14,146 nucleotides of DNA from Bacillota bacterium (GCA_012516115.1 JAAYXC010000413.1:1-14146); one strand, 5' to 3'. Numbered from the stretch's first letter, positions 6,014-13,631 are shown. Program-made: numbers and translations. Notes: generated by a model from the sequence alone, not told the origin.

Positions 6014-6101
6014 CCATTACCGTTGCATCCTATAAATCCAGTATTGACGCGGATAAAATTTCCCTCTTGACATGGCCCAATACCGTTACCCAATACCGTT
6101 A
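6014..6101. repeat. Three operator-like repeats in the divergent promoter region
   Basis: Two perfect tandem 13-bp copies of CCCAATACCGTTA lie at 6076-6088 and 6089-6101. A related copy, CCATTACCGTTG (10 of 12 bases the same), lies at 6014-6025 over the leftward -35 zone. The tandem pair follows the rightward TTGACA (6067-6072) and ends 17 bp before the rightward ATG. The spacing on both sides fits binding sites for one regulator that controls both directions. Confidence 0.65.
6067..6095 (+). promoter_or_regulatory. Possible rightward promoter for the integrase operon
   Basis: A perfect TTGACA lies at 6067-6072. The hexamer 17 bp further on (CCAATA, 6090-6095) is a poor -10 and falls within the operator repeats. 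The promoter would need an activator or would be weak when not bound. Another TTGACG lies at 6044-6049 without a clear partner. Confidence 0.35.
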
Positions 6102-6118
6102 TGCGAAAGGGTGACACT

Positions 6119-7129
6119 ATGGCTAAGAACCGTCAAGCTTCCGCCCTTAAGCGGGAGTCCTTTGTCTGGCCTGCGCCGGATAAGGCAGATAAGGGGTTCC
6201 TATGGCGGGAAGACCTACAATGGGCCGATCCATCGGAGGAGTTCCGCTCCCGCGCCTACCAGCTCCCGCCATTCCTCGTCTGGAATCCCGAGATCAAGCG
6301 ACGCCGGTATGTCGCCGTTCTGGAAGATGCGCAAGCCTGCTTCCTTCGCTTCGCCCGCCTCGCCGGACCGGATACTCCAGAACAGAGAGAAGCAATCCGC
6401 CGCTTCGCGGGTCGCTATGGTTTCCTCACCGGCGGCCGATGGGTCGCGCCGGGTGCGGGGGGTGAGGTCGAGCCGGGGGAGAGCCTCCACTTCTGGCGCC
6501 AGGAGATTCAGCATATGGCATGGGCCGTACAGGTTTTGATGGCCATGCCAGATCCAAAAGAGAGGATAGACGATGAACTTTTGCGCCGGATCATCTGGTG
6601 GCAACGGGACCGGGTAGGTTATATTCTGACGAACCTCCCCCGAGAGGAACTTCTTCGCTTTCGTGATGCGTGGGAAGTCTTCGAGTTCGTCAGGGGCGAA
6701 TACCGGAGAACCGCAAAGGGAGGGACGCCGGAGGAGAGGCACAGGGCCTTATTCTCGGCCGGATGGCTGGCGGGAGTCGGGAAGAGAGACCGGATCTTTC
6801 GGCGCGTCGTCTGGGGCGCTCTCCGCCGGCCGGCCTTGGTTCTCCTCGCGGATTTCATCGCCAAGAAGCTGGCCGAATATCCCGTTGCGCTCCGGATCGG
6901 CATGGACGCGGAGAAGGGCGAACTCCGCTCCTTCCCTATGCCGGCGAATCTCCTCTCCGCTATGTGGCTTTTGCTTTATCGGGTTGTCGCGGGGGAGGCA
7001 AAGCTTAAGAAATGCGCACAATGCGGGGAATGGGGGGTCGCCAAATACAGCAATTGGCGGATGCATCCCGAATGCGCCAATGCCGAAAGGCAGGCACGGC
7101 ACCGGAGACGGGAGAAAGGGGGTGATTAA
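6119..7129 (+). CDS. Unknown zinc-finger protein cotranscribed with the integrase
   Basis: The product has 336 residues from ATG at 6119, chosen for AAAGGGTGA four bases upstream; an in-frame ATG at 6101 lies inside the operator repeats. The middle contains RRFAGRYGFLTGG and GESLHFWRQEI. The C-terminal end has C299-x2-C302, H316 and C319 (KCAQCGEW and MHPECANAERQARHRRR), a zinc-binding site followed by a basic helix, resembling the CGNR-type or ABATE-linked zinc fingers of putative regulators. It ends one base before the integrase ATG, so the two are one operon. It may be the element's repressor or regulator, but this is inferred from position and the zinc finger only. I cannot name the family. 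Confidence 0.75.
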   Translation: MAKNRQASALKRESFVWPAPDKADKGFLWREDLQWADPSEEFRSRAYQLPPFLVWNPEIKRRRYVAVLEDAQACFLRFARLAGPDTPEQREAIRRFAGRYGFLTGGRWVAPGAGGEVEPGESLHFWRQEIQHMAWAVQVLMAMPDPKERIDDELLRRIIWWQRDRVGYILTNLPREELLRFRDAWEVFEFVRGEYRRTAKGGTPEERHRALFSAGWLAGVGKRDRIFRRVVWGALRRPALVLLADFIAKKLAEYPVALRIGMDAEKGELRSFPMPANLLSAMWLLLYRVVAGEAKLKKCAQCGEWGVAKYSNWRMHPECANAERQARHRRREKGGD

Positions 7130-7130
7130 G

Positions 7131-8420
7131 ATGGCGAACCGTAAACGTCGCGGCCGTTCGGAAGGAGCCGTCTATCAGCGAAGCGAAGACGGCCTTTGGG
7201 TCGGGTCAGTTAGTCTAGGATACGGGCCGGATGGGAAGCGGAAGCGGGTCGTAGTCTACGGCCGAAGCAAGAAGGAGGTCCAAGAAAAGATCCTGAAACT
7301 ACAGCAAGATGCGCTCCAGGGTCTCCCCGTCAAGCCGGAAAAGATCACGGTTCAACAGCACGTAGAGGATTGGCTACGGGCCATACAAGGCCAGGTCAGG
7401 GTAAGCACGCTCGCCCGCTATAAATACAACCTTCATACCTATGTCATTCCGTTCTTGGGGCACGTGAAACTCCAAGATTTAAATTACCGGAAGATTAACG
7501 CCCTATATGCCAAGCTGGATGACCAAGGACTGTCTCCCCGGACCATCTTTGACGTGGCCTCCGTCCTGCGTTCGGCCCTTGAAGATGCCGTCGTCAAAGG
7601 TTTAATCCCCAAGAACCCCGCGAAGCTGGCCGCCAAACGCTCGCCGGGCCACCAGGAAGCACGATTCATGACGCCGGAGGAAATCAGGTGGTTTCTTGAG
7701 GGAGTGAAAGGAGAACGGCTAGAAAACGCCTTCGTTCTTGCCTTGCATACGGGATGCCGCCCCGGCGAATGGTTAGGTCTTTCCTGGGATGCGGTAGACC
7801 TCGCACGGGGCACCATCACAATCCGGCAGGCATTGCACGAAGTGGAAGGGCAGGTCTTCCTCGGCCCGGTTAAAACCAAGGCCGGTCAGCGCACCATCTC
7901 CCTCCCACCGGCCGCCATCGAAGCCCTACAACGCCAACGCCGCCAACAGGCCGAAGAACGCCTCCGCGCCGGCGCCGCATGGAAGGATACCGGCCTCGTC
8001 TTCACCGACCAGACGGGAGGGATGCTCCGTCGTACCAACGTCGACAACCGGGACTTCGCCCGAGTTATTAAAAAGGCCAGGGCCTTGGCCGCCGAGGAAT
8101 ACGAAAAGCAGGGAATGAGCCGGACGGAAGCCCAGGCCGCCGCCAAGAAACTCTTTGTCGGGGTTCGGCTTCACTCTTTCCGCCATACCCATGCGGCCAT
8201 GCTCATCGCCCAGGGAATCGACATCATGACCATCTCGCGCCGCCTCGGTCATGCCAACGTTCGGATCACGCTTGACCTTTACGGCCACCTGATGCCGGGG
8301 CAGGATGAGAAGGCGGCCGCCGCCGTGGAACGGTTCATCACGGCACTTGATGAGAATGGCTACAGTTTGGCTACAGTAAGGGGTCAAAAAAGGAACTTAC
8401 AAAAAATCCCGGAGCCTTGA
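7131..8420 (+). CDS. Tyrosine recombinase (phage-type integrase)
   Basis: The protein has 429 residues. The N-terminal part (about 1-60) carries the EGAVYQRSEDGLWVGSVSLG arm-binding fold, residues 72-155 the SAM-like core-binding domain, and 175-390 the catalytic domain. The catalytic set is present: R210 (HTGCRPGEW), K248 or K250, H348 and R351 (HSFRHTH), H374 (RLGH) and the nucleophile Y384 (DLYGH). It inserts and removes the element at the tRNA-Val 3' end. The start is ATG at 7131 after GAAAGGGGGTGA; the frame is open further upstream, but that part is only the shadow of the preceding gene. The last codons overlap the tRNA terminator. Confidence 0.97.
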   Translation: MANRKRRGRSEGAVYQRSEDGLWVGSVSLGYGPDGKRKRVVVYGRSKKEVQEKILKLQQDALQGLPVKPEKITVQQHVEDWLRAIQGQVRVSTLARYKYNLHTYVIPFLGHVKLQDLNYRKINALYAKLDDQGLSPRTIFDVASVLRSALEDAVVKGLIPKNPAKLAAKRSPGHQEARFMTPEEIRWFLEGVKGERLENAFVLALHTGCRPGEWLGLSWDAVDLARGTITIRQALHEVEGQVFLGPVKTKAGQRTISLPPAAIEALQRQRRQQAEERLRAGAAWKDTGLVFTDQTGGMLRRTNVDNRDFARVIKKARALAAEEYEKQGMSRTEAQAAAKKLFVGVRLHSFRHTHAAMLIAQGIDIMTISRRLGHANVRITLDLYGHLMPGQDEKAAAAVERFITALDENGYSLATVRGQKRNLQKIPEP

Positions 8421-8434
8421 AAGTGGCTTCGGGA
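8401..8434 (-). terminator. Terminator of tRNA-Val lying in the integrase 3' end
   Basis: A 10-bp stem (TCCCGGAGCC at 8407-8416 with GGCTTCGGGA at 8425-8434) is followed, reading leftward, by six T (8406-8401). It terminates the leftward tRNA transcript and overlaps the last codons and TGA of the integrase. On the rightward strand only GGGTTTG follows at a distance, so rightward termination would be weak. Confidence 0.85.
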
Positions 8435-8446
8435 CTGGGTTTGCGG

Positions 8447-8480
8447 TGGTGGGGAAGAGAGGAATCGAACCTCCGACCTC
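8447..8480. other. Probable attachment site (att) at the tRNA 3' end
   Basis: The CCA, acceptor 3' arm and T-arm of tRNA-Val lie immediately beyond the integrase gene. Integrases of this type recombine in the anticodon-to-3'-end part of tRNA genes, so the att core should lie within this stretch. Its exact limits cannot be fixed without the second copy, which is not in the window. Confidence 0.6.
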
Positions 8481-8523
8481 CACGATGTCAACGTGGCACT
8501 CTAGCCAACTGAGCTACTTCCCC
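8447..8523 (-). tRNA. tRNA-Val (anticodon GAC)
   Basis: The 77-nt gene has a perfect 7-bp acceptor stem (GGGGAAG with CTTCCCC), a 5-bp anticodon stem CCACG/CGTGG around the loop TTGACAT with anticodon GAC, a TTCGATT T-loop, discriminator A and an encoded CCA. It reads as a complete valine tRNA. Its 3' end is the integration site of the element, and it remains intact. Confidence 0.96.
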
Positions 8524-8536
8524 TCTCGGTAGACCC

Positions 8537-8566
8537 ATTTTACCATGGCGCCGCGCCGTTTGTCAA
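8537..8566 (-). promoter_or_regulatory. Promoter of tRNA-Val
   Basis: Reading leftward, a perfect TTGACA (8566-8561), 18 bp, then TAAAAT (8542-8537). Transcription would start about 7 bp before the tRNA 5' end. Confidence 0.8.
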
Positions 8567-8586
8567 GCAACCCTCTTTAGCGCCAC

Positions 8587-9090
8587 CTACCAGCGGTCGT
8601 AGTGCACCCTTTGCGGATCATAACGGTCGGCCGGCGGTTTCTCCTCGGCCGGCCGGCCGATGGGGATAAGCGCAAAGGGCACGATCTCCTCGGGTATCCC
8701 GAGTAGCCGCCGGAGGGCCTCCATGCGCTCGGCCACCGGATAGACGCCCAACCAGACCGAGCCGAGACCTTTGGCCGTGGCGGCGATGAGGATGTTTTCC
8801 GTGGCGGCCGCGCAGTCCTGGACCCAATAGGCCCCTTCGAACTTGGCTTTCTCCGCTTCGCCGCAGACGAGAATGGCCAAAGGCGCCTCGCGGATCATCT
8901 GGGCATGGGCATGAAAACGCGGGACCTCGTCGAGGAGGCGTCGTTCCCGGATGACCACGAACTGCCACGGCTGTTCATTCCCGGCCGAAGGGGCGCTCAT
9001 GGCCGCCCGCAAAAGATCGATCACCACTTCTTCGGGAATCGGGTCCGGCAAGTACTTCCGTATGCTCCGCCGCCGCCAGACTGCATCCAT
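8587..9090 (-). CDS. Nitroreductase family protein
   Basis: The product has 167 residues, the usual size of a short nitroreductase. RRRSIRKYLPDPIP at the N-terminus is the FMN-phosphate-binding signature, followed by AAMSAPSAGNEQPWQFVVI, QDCAAATENILIAATAKGLGSVWLGVYP and a C-terminal LIPIGRPAEEKP, all standard for FMN-dependent NAD(P)H oxidoreductases. It reduces nitro compounds, quinones or a more specific substrate that cannot be told from sequence. The start is ATG at 9090 after AAAGGAGGAGACAGTCC. It is a chromosomal gene just outside the mobile element and is separated from the U32 gene by the repeat cluster, so it is probably its own transcription unit. Confidence 0.94.
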   Translation of the reverse strand: MDAVWRRRSIRKYLPDPIPEEVVIDLLRAAMSAPSAGNEQPWQFVVIRERRLLDEVPRFHAHAQMIREAPLAILVCGEAEKAKFEGAYWVQDCAAATENILIAATAKGLGSVWLGVYPVAERMEALRRLLGIPEEIVPFALIPIGRPAEEKPPADRYDPQRVHYDRW

Positions 9091-9125
9091 GGACTGTCTC
9101 CTCCTTTGGGCGCTAATCCTTTTTA

Positions 9126-9241
9126 TCTCTCACAAAGATCACAAAAGGCACAAAGAAATTTTTCATCAAATATCTCACTTGGTGATCTTTGTGGGCTTTG
9201 TGAGAGAATCCGTCTTTTTTCTCCCACAAAGATCACAAAGG
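9126..9241. repeat. Cluster of three alternating palindromic repeat units
   Basis: Three copies of a unit like CACAAAGATCACAAAGG lie in alternating orientation: forward 9131-9155, reverse 9184-9207, forward 9224-9241. The outer arms TCTCTCACAAAG (9126-9137) and CTTTGTGAGAGA (9196-9207) are perfect 12-bp complements, so the first two units can fold as one long hairpin. The cluster fills the gap between the nitroreductase and U32 genes. Diverged relatives lie at 11834-12053. Confidence 0.8.
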
Positions 9242-9282
9242 AAATCAAATAAATATACGCTCTCCTCCTACCCTTTTCCTCC

Positions 9283-11808
9283 TCACTCCACCCCTCGGAA
9301 GAAATGGCCACGGGTAAACCCGGCCGGGGAGAAACGCGTCAGAGCGGCCTCTTCCCTTTCACCCAGCCGCCTGGCCCACCTCTTTTCGGCCACGGTCAAA
9401 AGACCTTCACGGTAGGCACGGACCACCGCCTCCGCGTACTCCGGCCCCCGGCCAGCCAGTTCGAGGCGGAAATCGGCGCCGGTGAGGACGAATTTTTCTA
9501 ATTCGGGCAAGACGGAGAGGTCCACGCTGTTTTCAATGTGCAAGCGACAAAAACGATCGGGAATAAGGGGGAAGAGGATCCCCTTTCGGTCGCGCAGGTG
9601 GTAGGAACCTTTCTCACATGGTCGCCGACACCGGGCACGCGGAGTCCGTTTTCCGCCCACCACCGCCCCCAGGAGACATTGAGCGGAGAGCATCATCGCC
9701 AACCGTCCGTGGACGATGATCTCCGTCCGGCCGGGGTATGCGGTGGCCAGGGGACGGATCTGGGTCAGGGTTAGCTCGGGCGAAAGGGTGATAAGCCGGG
9801 CCCCTGCGGCCAATAGATACCGGAGGCTCCAGGAGTTGGTAACGTTCAGGGAAAAGTCCAGCGCCAACAAGCCCAGATCGTATCTCCGCGCCTCCCGCAG
9901 GAACCCGAGGTCGCCAAGGCGCGCCCCGTGAAGGCCCAACCTGCGCGCCCGCACCAGCTCCGCCGTCCAGAACGTCGTCTCGCGTTCGGGTGCCACCCGG
10001 GGTAAGGCCAGGAGGACCTCGCCACCTCTCCGGCGGGCCATCGCCAAAAGCTTCTCCAATTCCTCGTCCGGCCAGGTGTGGAGCCAGGTGGCGAGATAAA
10101 GGCGGTCGGCCCCGGCGGCCAAGGCCGCCCGGGCCTCGGCCGGGTCCCCCACCGTTGCCGCCAACCGCGGAGACCGGACGGAAGAAACGGAAGAAAAAGA
10201 AGCCGTTTCTTCCCGGGGTGGAACCGCCGGGAACTCGGCCGATGACGCCGAAGGGTAAGGAGGAGGAACATAAGAGGCCAGACGGGCTTCCTCCAGGGTC
10301 GCCAAACCACGACGCCGCAGATGGTTTAAGGCCGAAAGGGGAACCATCGTTCCGGGGGCCATATCCACCGCGATCTCACGCGGCCGCCAGCCGCTTCCCC
10401 CCGTCCGGCCGATATGGTGACGAACGGTCTCTTCATCGAGCGGCCTGGTATGGGCCGCCTGGGCCGGAAGGTCGCTTTCCACCACCACCCGGTGACCTTC
10501 GTCGTCTTCCAGGGTAAGGACCACCGGCTCGCCGGGCCGCAGATGGATGTGGGCAAAAAAGGGGAGCTCGATCCCTTCCCCGGTCCGCAAAGGAGCAAGT
10601 GCTTTCGCCACGAGCCCGGCTTCAAGGACCCGAAAGACCCGGTCCCCAGGCCTTACCTGAGCGCGCAGGGGCACGGTCAGGACCTCGCCGGCCATGGCCG
10701 TCTCCACCGGTCGTTCCTCGACGAACATGCGCTCGAGGACTAACCCCACCCGCCCACCTTTCTTTACCCAGATCTCGAGCATATCACCCCGGCTTACCGG
10801 CGCCGTAAGGACCATGGAAACCAGATCCCGGTTACGGTCCACGGCCATCACCCTGCCCACCGGACAGCCGCGGTTATTCGGCCGGGTCAGGCTCTGATAG
10901 GCCGCTCCTTGATCGCCCAGGAAGAAACCCGGCGTGAAGCCCCGGTTAAAGATCTGCGCCAGTTCGCGTCGTTCCTCGGGGGTGGGCGTGAACTCCGCGG
11001 GCCGCGTGACGAACCGGTCCAAGGCCTGCCGGTAAACCCGCACCACCGTGGCCACATAGGCAGGGTTCTTCATCCGGCCTTCGATCTTTAGGGCCTTGAC
11101 CCCGGCTGAGGCAAGCCGCGGCAGGTGGGGCAAAAGACAGAGGTCGCGCGGAGAGAGGAGGTATTTCCCCTCTGCGGCCACCGTCCGACCATCCGGGTCG
11201 ATGAGCTCGTAGGCCAACCGGCAGGGCTGGGCACACCTCCCGCGGTTCCCGCTCCGACCGCCGATGAGGCTGCTCATCAGACACTGACCGGAATAGGAAT
11301 AACAGAGGGCGCCGTGGACGAAGACCTCGACCTCCGGTCCCACGGCGGCCATGGTTTTGACTTCCTCTTCGGTGGCCTCCCGGGCCAAGACCACCCGGGC
11401 GACGCCCAGTTTACCGAGTTCCCGGACGGTGGCGGCATTGACCACCGTCATCTGGGTACTGGCATGGAGCCGGGCCGCGGGAAAACGACGGCGGAGTTCG
11501 GTAAGGAAACCGAGGTCCTGGACGATGAGGGCGTCCGCCCCGGCCGCCAGAACCCTCTCCGCGTCGGTTAAAGCCTCTTCCATCTCCTCCTCCCGGAGAA
11601 GGGTGTTCATGGTCACATAGACGCGCACCCGGTGAAGATGGGCGAGCCGGATGGCCGCGGCCATCTCCTCCTCGTCGAAGTTCTTCGCGTACTGGCGGGC
11701 GCTAAAGGACTTGCCCCCTAAATAAACGGCGTCCGCGCCGTTGGCGATGGCCAGCCGAAGGGAGTCCATCTCCCCCGCAGGGGCAACGAGCTCGAGCAAG
11801 GTTACCAC
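9283..11808 (-). CDS. Long U32-family protein (RlhA-like, RNA hydroxylation or peptidase-type)
   Basis: The protein has 841 residues. The first half holds the U32 signature: ELVAPAGEMDSLRLAIANGA at the start, HASTQMTV near 115, and the cysteine cluster C169, C176, C192, C196 in HGALCYSYSGQCLMSS and RGRCAQPCR. A middle domain (about 280-530) matches the DUF3656-type region of RlhA-like proteins. After a Ser/Pro linker (about 530-555) a second, related half follows (LNVTNSWSLRYLL, IIVHGRLAMMLSAQCLLGAV and RARCRRPC). Members such as RlhA and TrhP take part in hydroxylation of 23S rRNA or tRNA; others were named peptidases or collagenases. The start is uncertain: GTG at 11808, or TTG at 11799, which gives the family-typical MLELVAPAG. 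Which RNA it acts on cannot be told here. Confidence 0.93.
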   Translation of the reverse strand: MVTLLELVAPAGEMDSLRLAIANGADAVYLGGKSFSARQYAKNFDEEEMAAAIRLAHLHRVRVYVTMNTLLREEEMEEALTDAERVLAAGADALIVQDLGFLTELRRRFPAARLHASTQMTVVNAATVRELGKLGVARVVLAREATEEEVKTMAAVGPEVEVFVHGALCYSYSGQCLMSSLIGGRSGNRGRCAQPCRLAYELIDPDGRTVAAEGKYLLSPRDLCLLPHLPRLASAGVKALKIEGRMKNPAYVATVVRVYRQALDRFVTRPAEFTPTPEERRELAQIFNRGFTPGFFLGDQGAAYQSLTRPNNRGCPVGRVMAVDRNRDLVSMVLTAPVSRGDMLEIWVKKGGRVGLVLERMFVEERPVETAMAGEVLTVPLRAQVRPGDRVFRVLEAGLVAKALAPLRTGEGIELPFFAHIHLRPGEPVVLTLEDDEGHRVVVESDLPAQAAHTRPLDEETVRHHIGRTGGSGWRPREIAVDMAPGTMVPLSALNHLRRRGLATLEEARLASYVPPPYPSASSAEFPAVPPREETASFSSVSSVRSPRLAATVGDPAEARAALAAGADRLYLATWLHTWPDEELEKLLAMARRRGGEVLLALPRVAPERETTFWTAELVRARRLGLHGARLGDLGFLREARRYDLGLLALDFSLNVTNSWSLRYLLAAGARLITLSPELTLTQIRPLATAYPGRTEIIVHGRLAMMLSAQCLLGAVVGGKRTPRARCRRPCEKGSYHLRDRKGILFPLIPDRFCRLHIENSVDLSVLPELEKFVLTGADFRLELAGRGPEYAEAVVRAYREGLLTVAEKRWARRLGEREEAALTRFSPAGFTRGHFFRGVE

Positions 11809-11833
11809 ATCCCTGTAAGCTATATCCCCTGTT

Positions 11834-12053
11834 GGTCTTAGTGGCTTTGTGAGAGAATAATCCGATGTTTTTTACTCGCAAAGATCGCAAAGAACGCTAA
11901 GAAAAATAATTACTCGTCCTATCTCTTTGACGATCTTTGCGGTCTCTGCGAGAGACCCATCGTTTCTCTTATACAAAGATCGCAAAAACACCGAGAAAAT
12001 TGGTTTCTGTTAAGTATATCCTCTTGGGGACCTTGGTGGTCTTCGTGAGAAAA
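11834..12053. repeat. Cluster of five alternating palindromic repeat units
   Basis: Five units of the form CTCGCAAAGATCGCAAAG, then ACGCTAAGAAAA, alternate in orientation: reverse 11834-11856, forward 11875-11905, reverse 11926-11955, forward 11973-11999, reverse 12024-12053. The units differ from each other by many substitutions but keep the AAAGATCGCAAA core. They fill the 258-bp gap between the phosphatase-like and U32 genes and resemble the cluster at 9126-9241. No gene is visible in this gap. Confidence 0.75.
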
Positions 12054-12066
12054 TCAACGATCTTTA

Positions 12067-12969
12067 TTAAGCCAAGAATGCCAGGACCCGCGGGGCGATC
12101 TCGTCGAGCCGCGCCAGGCCAAAAAGAAAATTCTGGGCCCTATTCCCAAAGGCTAAGACCGGCACAGGGTTGGCCGTATGGGTCGGCACCCCCAGGTCTT
12201 CAATGTTCCCGTGATCGCTTGCGATCACCACCAGGTCTTCCTCCGGATCCGTCTCGGCCATAAGGGCGGCGAGAAAGGCATCCACCTCCCCGAGCCTCGC
12301 CAAGGCCAGCTCCATCTCCCGGGCATGTCCCACCAGATCGGTCTGGAAATACTCAAAAAGAACGAAGTCGGCTTCCCGGGCCAGGCGGGCCAGGTTCGTC
12401 CCGGCCTCGCGCGGGGAGACCAAAGGCACCGGATAACCCCGTTCGCGCAAAGAGGCGCAGGTGATGTCCTGGTAGACGGCCAGGCCGGCCAAAAGATCCG
12501 GGAGTAATCGTATGGCCCTCCCTCCCGCCAGGGCGGCCAGCGTGGTAGCCGAATGCCGCCAGCGGCCTACGGCCACGGCGGCGAAGTATTCGGCAGTGAA
12601 AGCATTGGCAAAAAGGGCCCTCCGCCCCCGCTGTTCCAGACGCCGGAAGATGCTCGCCTCCGCGATGAGCTGCCGAAGGGCCCGGCCGGGGAAACCGTTT
12701 TGGTGGCGGCCCAAAAAGGCCTGGGCATTGAGACCCGTAAGGAGAGAAGCTTGTCCGGTGGCGCTCTGGGGAAGGCCCGTCACTCCTAAAATGGGGTCCA
12801 CGGGCACCCCGCCTCCTTTTTCGTTTTCCCAAGGGAAAGCGGGGGAAACGAGTTTTCGACCCATTGTTCTGGCAAGGAAAGGCATACTGTCCGGCCGGGC
12901 CAGGGGGTTGATCCGGGGGTCATCGGCGCCGAGTCCCACGCCGTCGAGAAAAACCATGATTATCCGCAA
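12067..12969 (-). CDS. Alkaline phosphatase / phosphoglycerate mutase superfamily metalloenzyme
   Basis: The product has 300 residues from TTG at 12969, chosen because CGGAGG stands eight bases before it and the protein then begins MRIIMVFLDGVGLG; the frame is open to a TTG at 12993. Motifs of the superfamily are in order: metal-binding D9 (FLDGVGLG), the nucleophile region GLPQSATGQASLLTG (66-80), DLVGH (D211, H215), SDHGN (D252, H253) and THTANPVP (H264). The length is shorter than full cofactor-independent phosphoglycerate mutase (about 510 residues), so it is a single-domain relative with unknown phosphoester substrate. It follows the DUF421 gene by 34 bp and is probably cotranscribed. 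Confidence 0.9.
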   Translation of the reverse strand: MRIIMVFLDGVGLGADDPRINPLARPDSMPFLARTMGRKLVSPAFPWENEKGGGVPVDPILGVTGLPQSATGQASLLTGLNAQAFLGRHQNGFPGRALRQLIAEASIFRRLEQRGRRALFANAFTAEYFAAVAVGRWRHSATTLAALAGGRAIRLLPDLLAGLAVYQDITCASLRERGYPVPLVSPREAGTNLARLAREADFVLFEYFQTDLVGHAREMELALARLGEVDAFLAALMAETDPEEDLVVIASDHGNIEDLGVPTHTANPVPVLAFGNRAQNFLFGLARLDEIAPRVLAFLA

Positions 12970-13003
12970 GGCCCGGCCTCCGTACATAGACAAGGTGGAT
13001 ACC

Positions 13004-13585
13004 CTACTCTTCCGAGCGAGTATTCGCCTCGGGGGCGCCCCCCTCCTGCCGGACCAGGCGGCTCAATTCTTCCCTAATGCGGCCGAGCTCCGCCCGGATA
13101 TCTGCCAGGTTTTCCGCCACTTCCTCCCGGGGGATGACGCTGATCTTCCCGCATGCCTCCAGGACGACTTCTTTGGCTTCTTGATAGTCCTCCAGACCTT
13201 TCTTTCGCAGTTCCTGGCGGAGGTCGCGCAGGCTGATGTGTTCCCGTCGCAGGTTCGGCCGCAAGAGGCGTCCTTCATGGACCAAAACCGTCGGCTCACC
13301 CTCGAGCAATCTGGCGAACCACCGCCAGCGGAAGGCGAGGGCGGAGAGAAAAACCTCCAGGCCGCCCAACAACCCGAGCATGAGAAGACCGTCGAGAAGG
13401 GAGACCTTCCGCTCGAGTCCCACCAAGACCACGATCTCGCCGATGCCGACCATGATGACCAGATCGAAGAGGCTCAACTGACCAAGGGCCCTCTTCCCCA
13501 TCAGCCTTACCGTGGCCAAAGCGGCAAAATAAACGGCCACCGGCCGAAGGAGATAGGCGTAAAGCACGGCCCAGGCCCGCGCCAA
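13004..13585 (-). CDS. DUF421 (YetF-like) membrane protein
   Basis: The product has 193 residues. Three hydrophobic segments (about 6-27, 38-57 and 61-82) hold the family signature RLMGKRALGQLSLFDLVIMV. A soluble domain follows (about 88-150) with PTVLVHEGRLLRPNLRREHIS, typical of the YetF C-terminal domain, and a charged coiled-coil tail (about 155-180). Family members have been linked to spore germination or membrane stress in Bacillus, but the function is not settled. The start is TTG at 13585 after GGGGGTG. A promoter-like sequence lies directly upstream, and the phosphatase-like gene follows. Confidence 0.9.
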   Translation of the reverse strand: MARAWAVLYAYLLRPVAVYFAALATVRLMGKRALGQLSLFDLVIMVGIGEIVVLVGLERKVSLLDGLLMLGLLGGLEVFLSALAFRWRWFARLLEGEPTVLVHEGRLLRPNLRREHISLRDLRQELRKKGLEDYQEAKEVVLEACGKISVIPREEVAENLADIRAELGRIREELSRLVRQEGGAPEANTRSEE

Positions 13586-13594
13586 AACGAAGCA

Positions 13595-13631
13595 CCCCCG
13601 GCTTATTATCTACCGGGGGACGCCGGGTCAA
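13595..13631 (-). promoter_or_regulatory. Promoter-like sequence and hairpin upstream of the DUF421 gene
   Basis: Reading leftward, TTGACC (13631-13626) stands 17 bp before TAATAA (13608-13603), or 15 bp before GATAAT (13610-13605). The -10 lies in the loop of a 7-bp hairpin (CCCCCGG 13595-13601, CCGGGGG 13613-13619), with no U run, so it is not a clear terminator. Confidence 0.45.

Larger units (their letters stand above)
1..8457. mobile_element. Integrated phage-satellite-like or defective prophage element, left end outside the window
   Basis: The right boundary is set by a tyrosine integrase gene ending 26 bp before the 3' end of tRNA-Val(GAC), the classical placement for integration into a tRNA 3' end. 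Inside are an excisionase-like HTH protein, a primase zinc finger, an AAA+-type ATPase with an iteron array, a major capsid protein and a sigma-like regulator. No second copy of the tRNA 3' end was found in the first 350 bases, so the left end is either beyond position 1 or too diverged to see. Terminase, portal, protease, scaffold and tail genes are not visible. A phage satellite is my preferred reading. A decayed prophage, or a complete prophage whose late genes lie further left, cannot be excluded. Confidence 0.85.

Noticed and set aside
6215..6742. 175-codon leftward frame opposite the zinc-finger gene
   Set aside because: No ribosome binding site and no motif; the opposite strand carries a gene with a good start, a zinc site and operon spacing to the integrase.
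6663..7130. N-terminal extension of the integrase frame
   Set aside because: The frame is open upstream only because it overlaps the zinc-finger gene in another frame; ATG 7131 has a strong ribosome binding site and gives the normal integrase length.
7926..8387. 153-codon leftward frame opposite the integrase catalytic domain
   Set aside because: Shadow of the integrase; the opposite strand has all catalytic residues.
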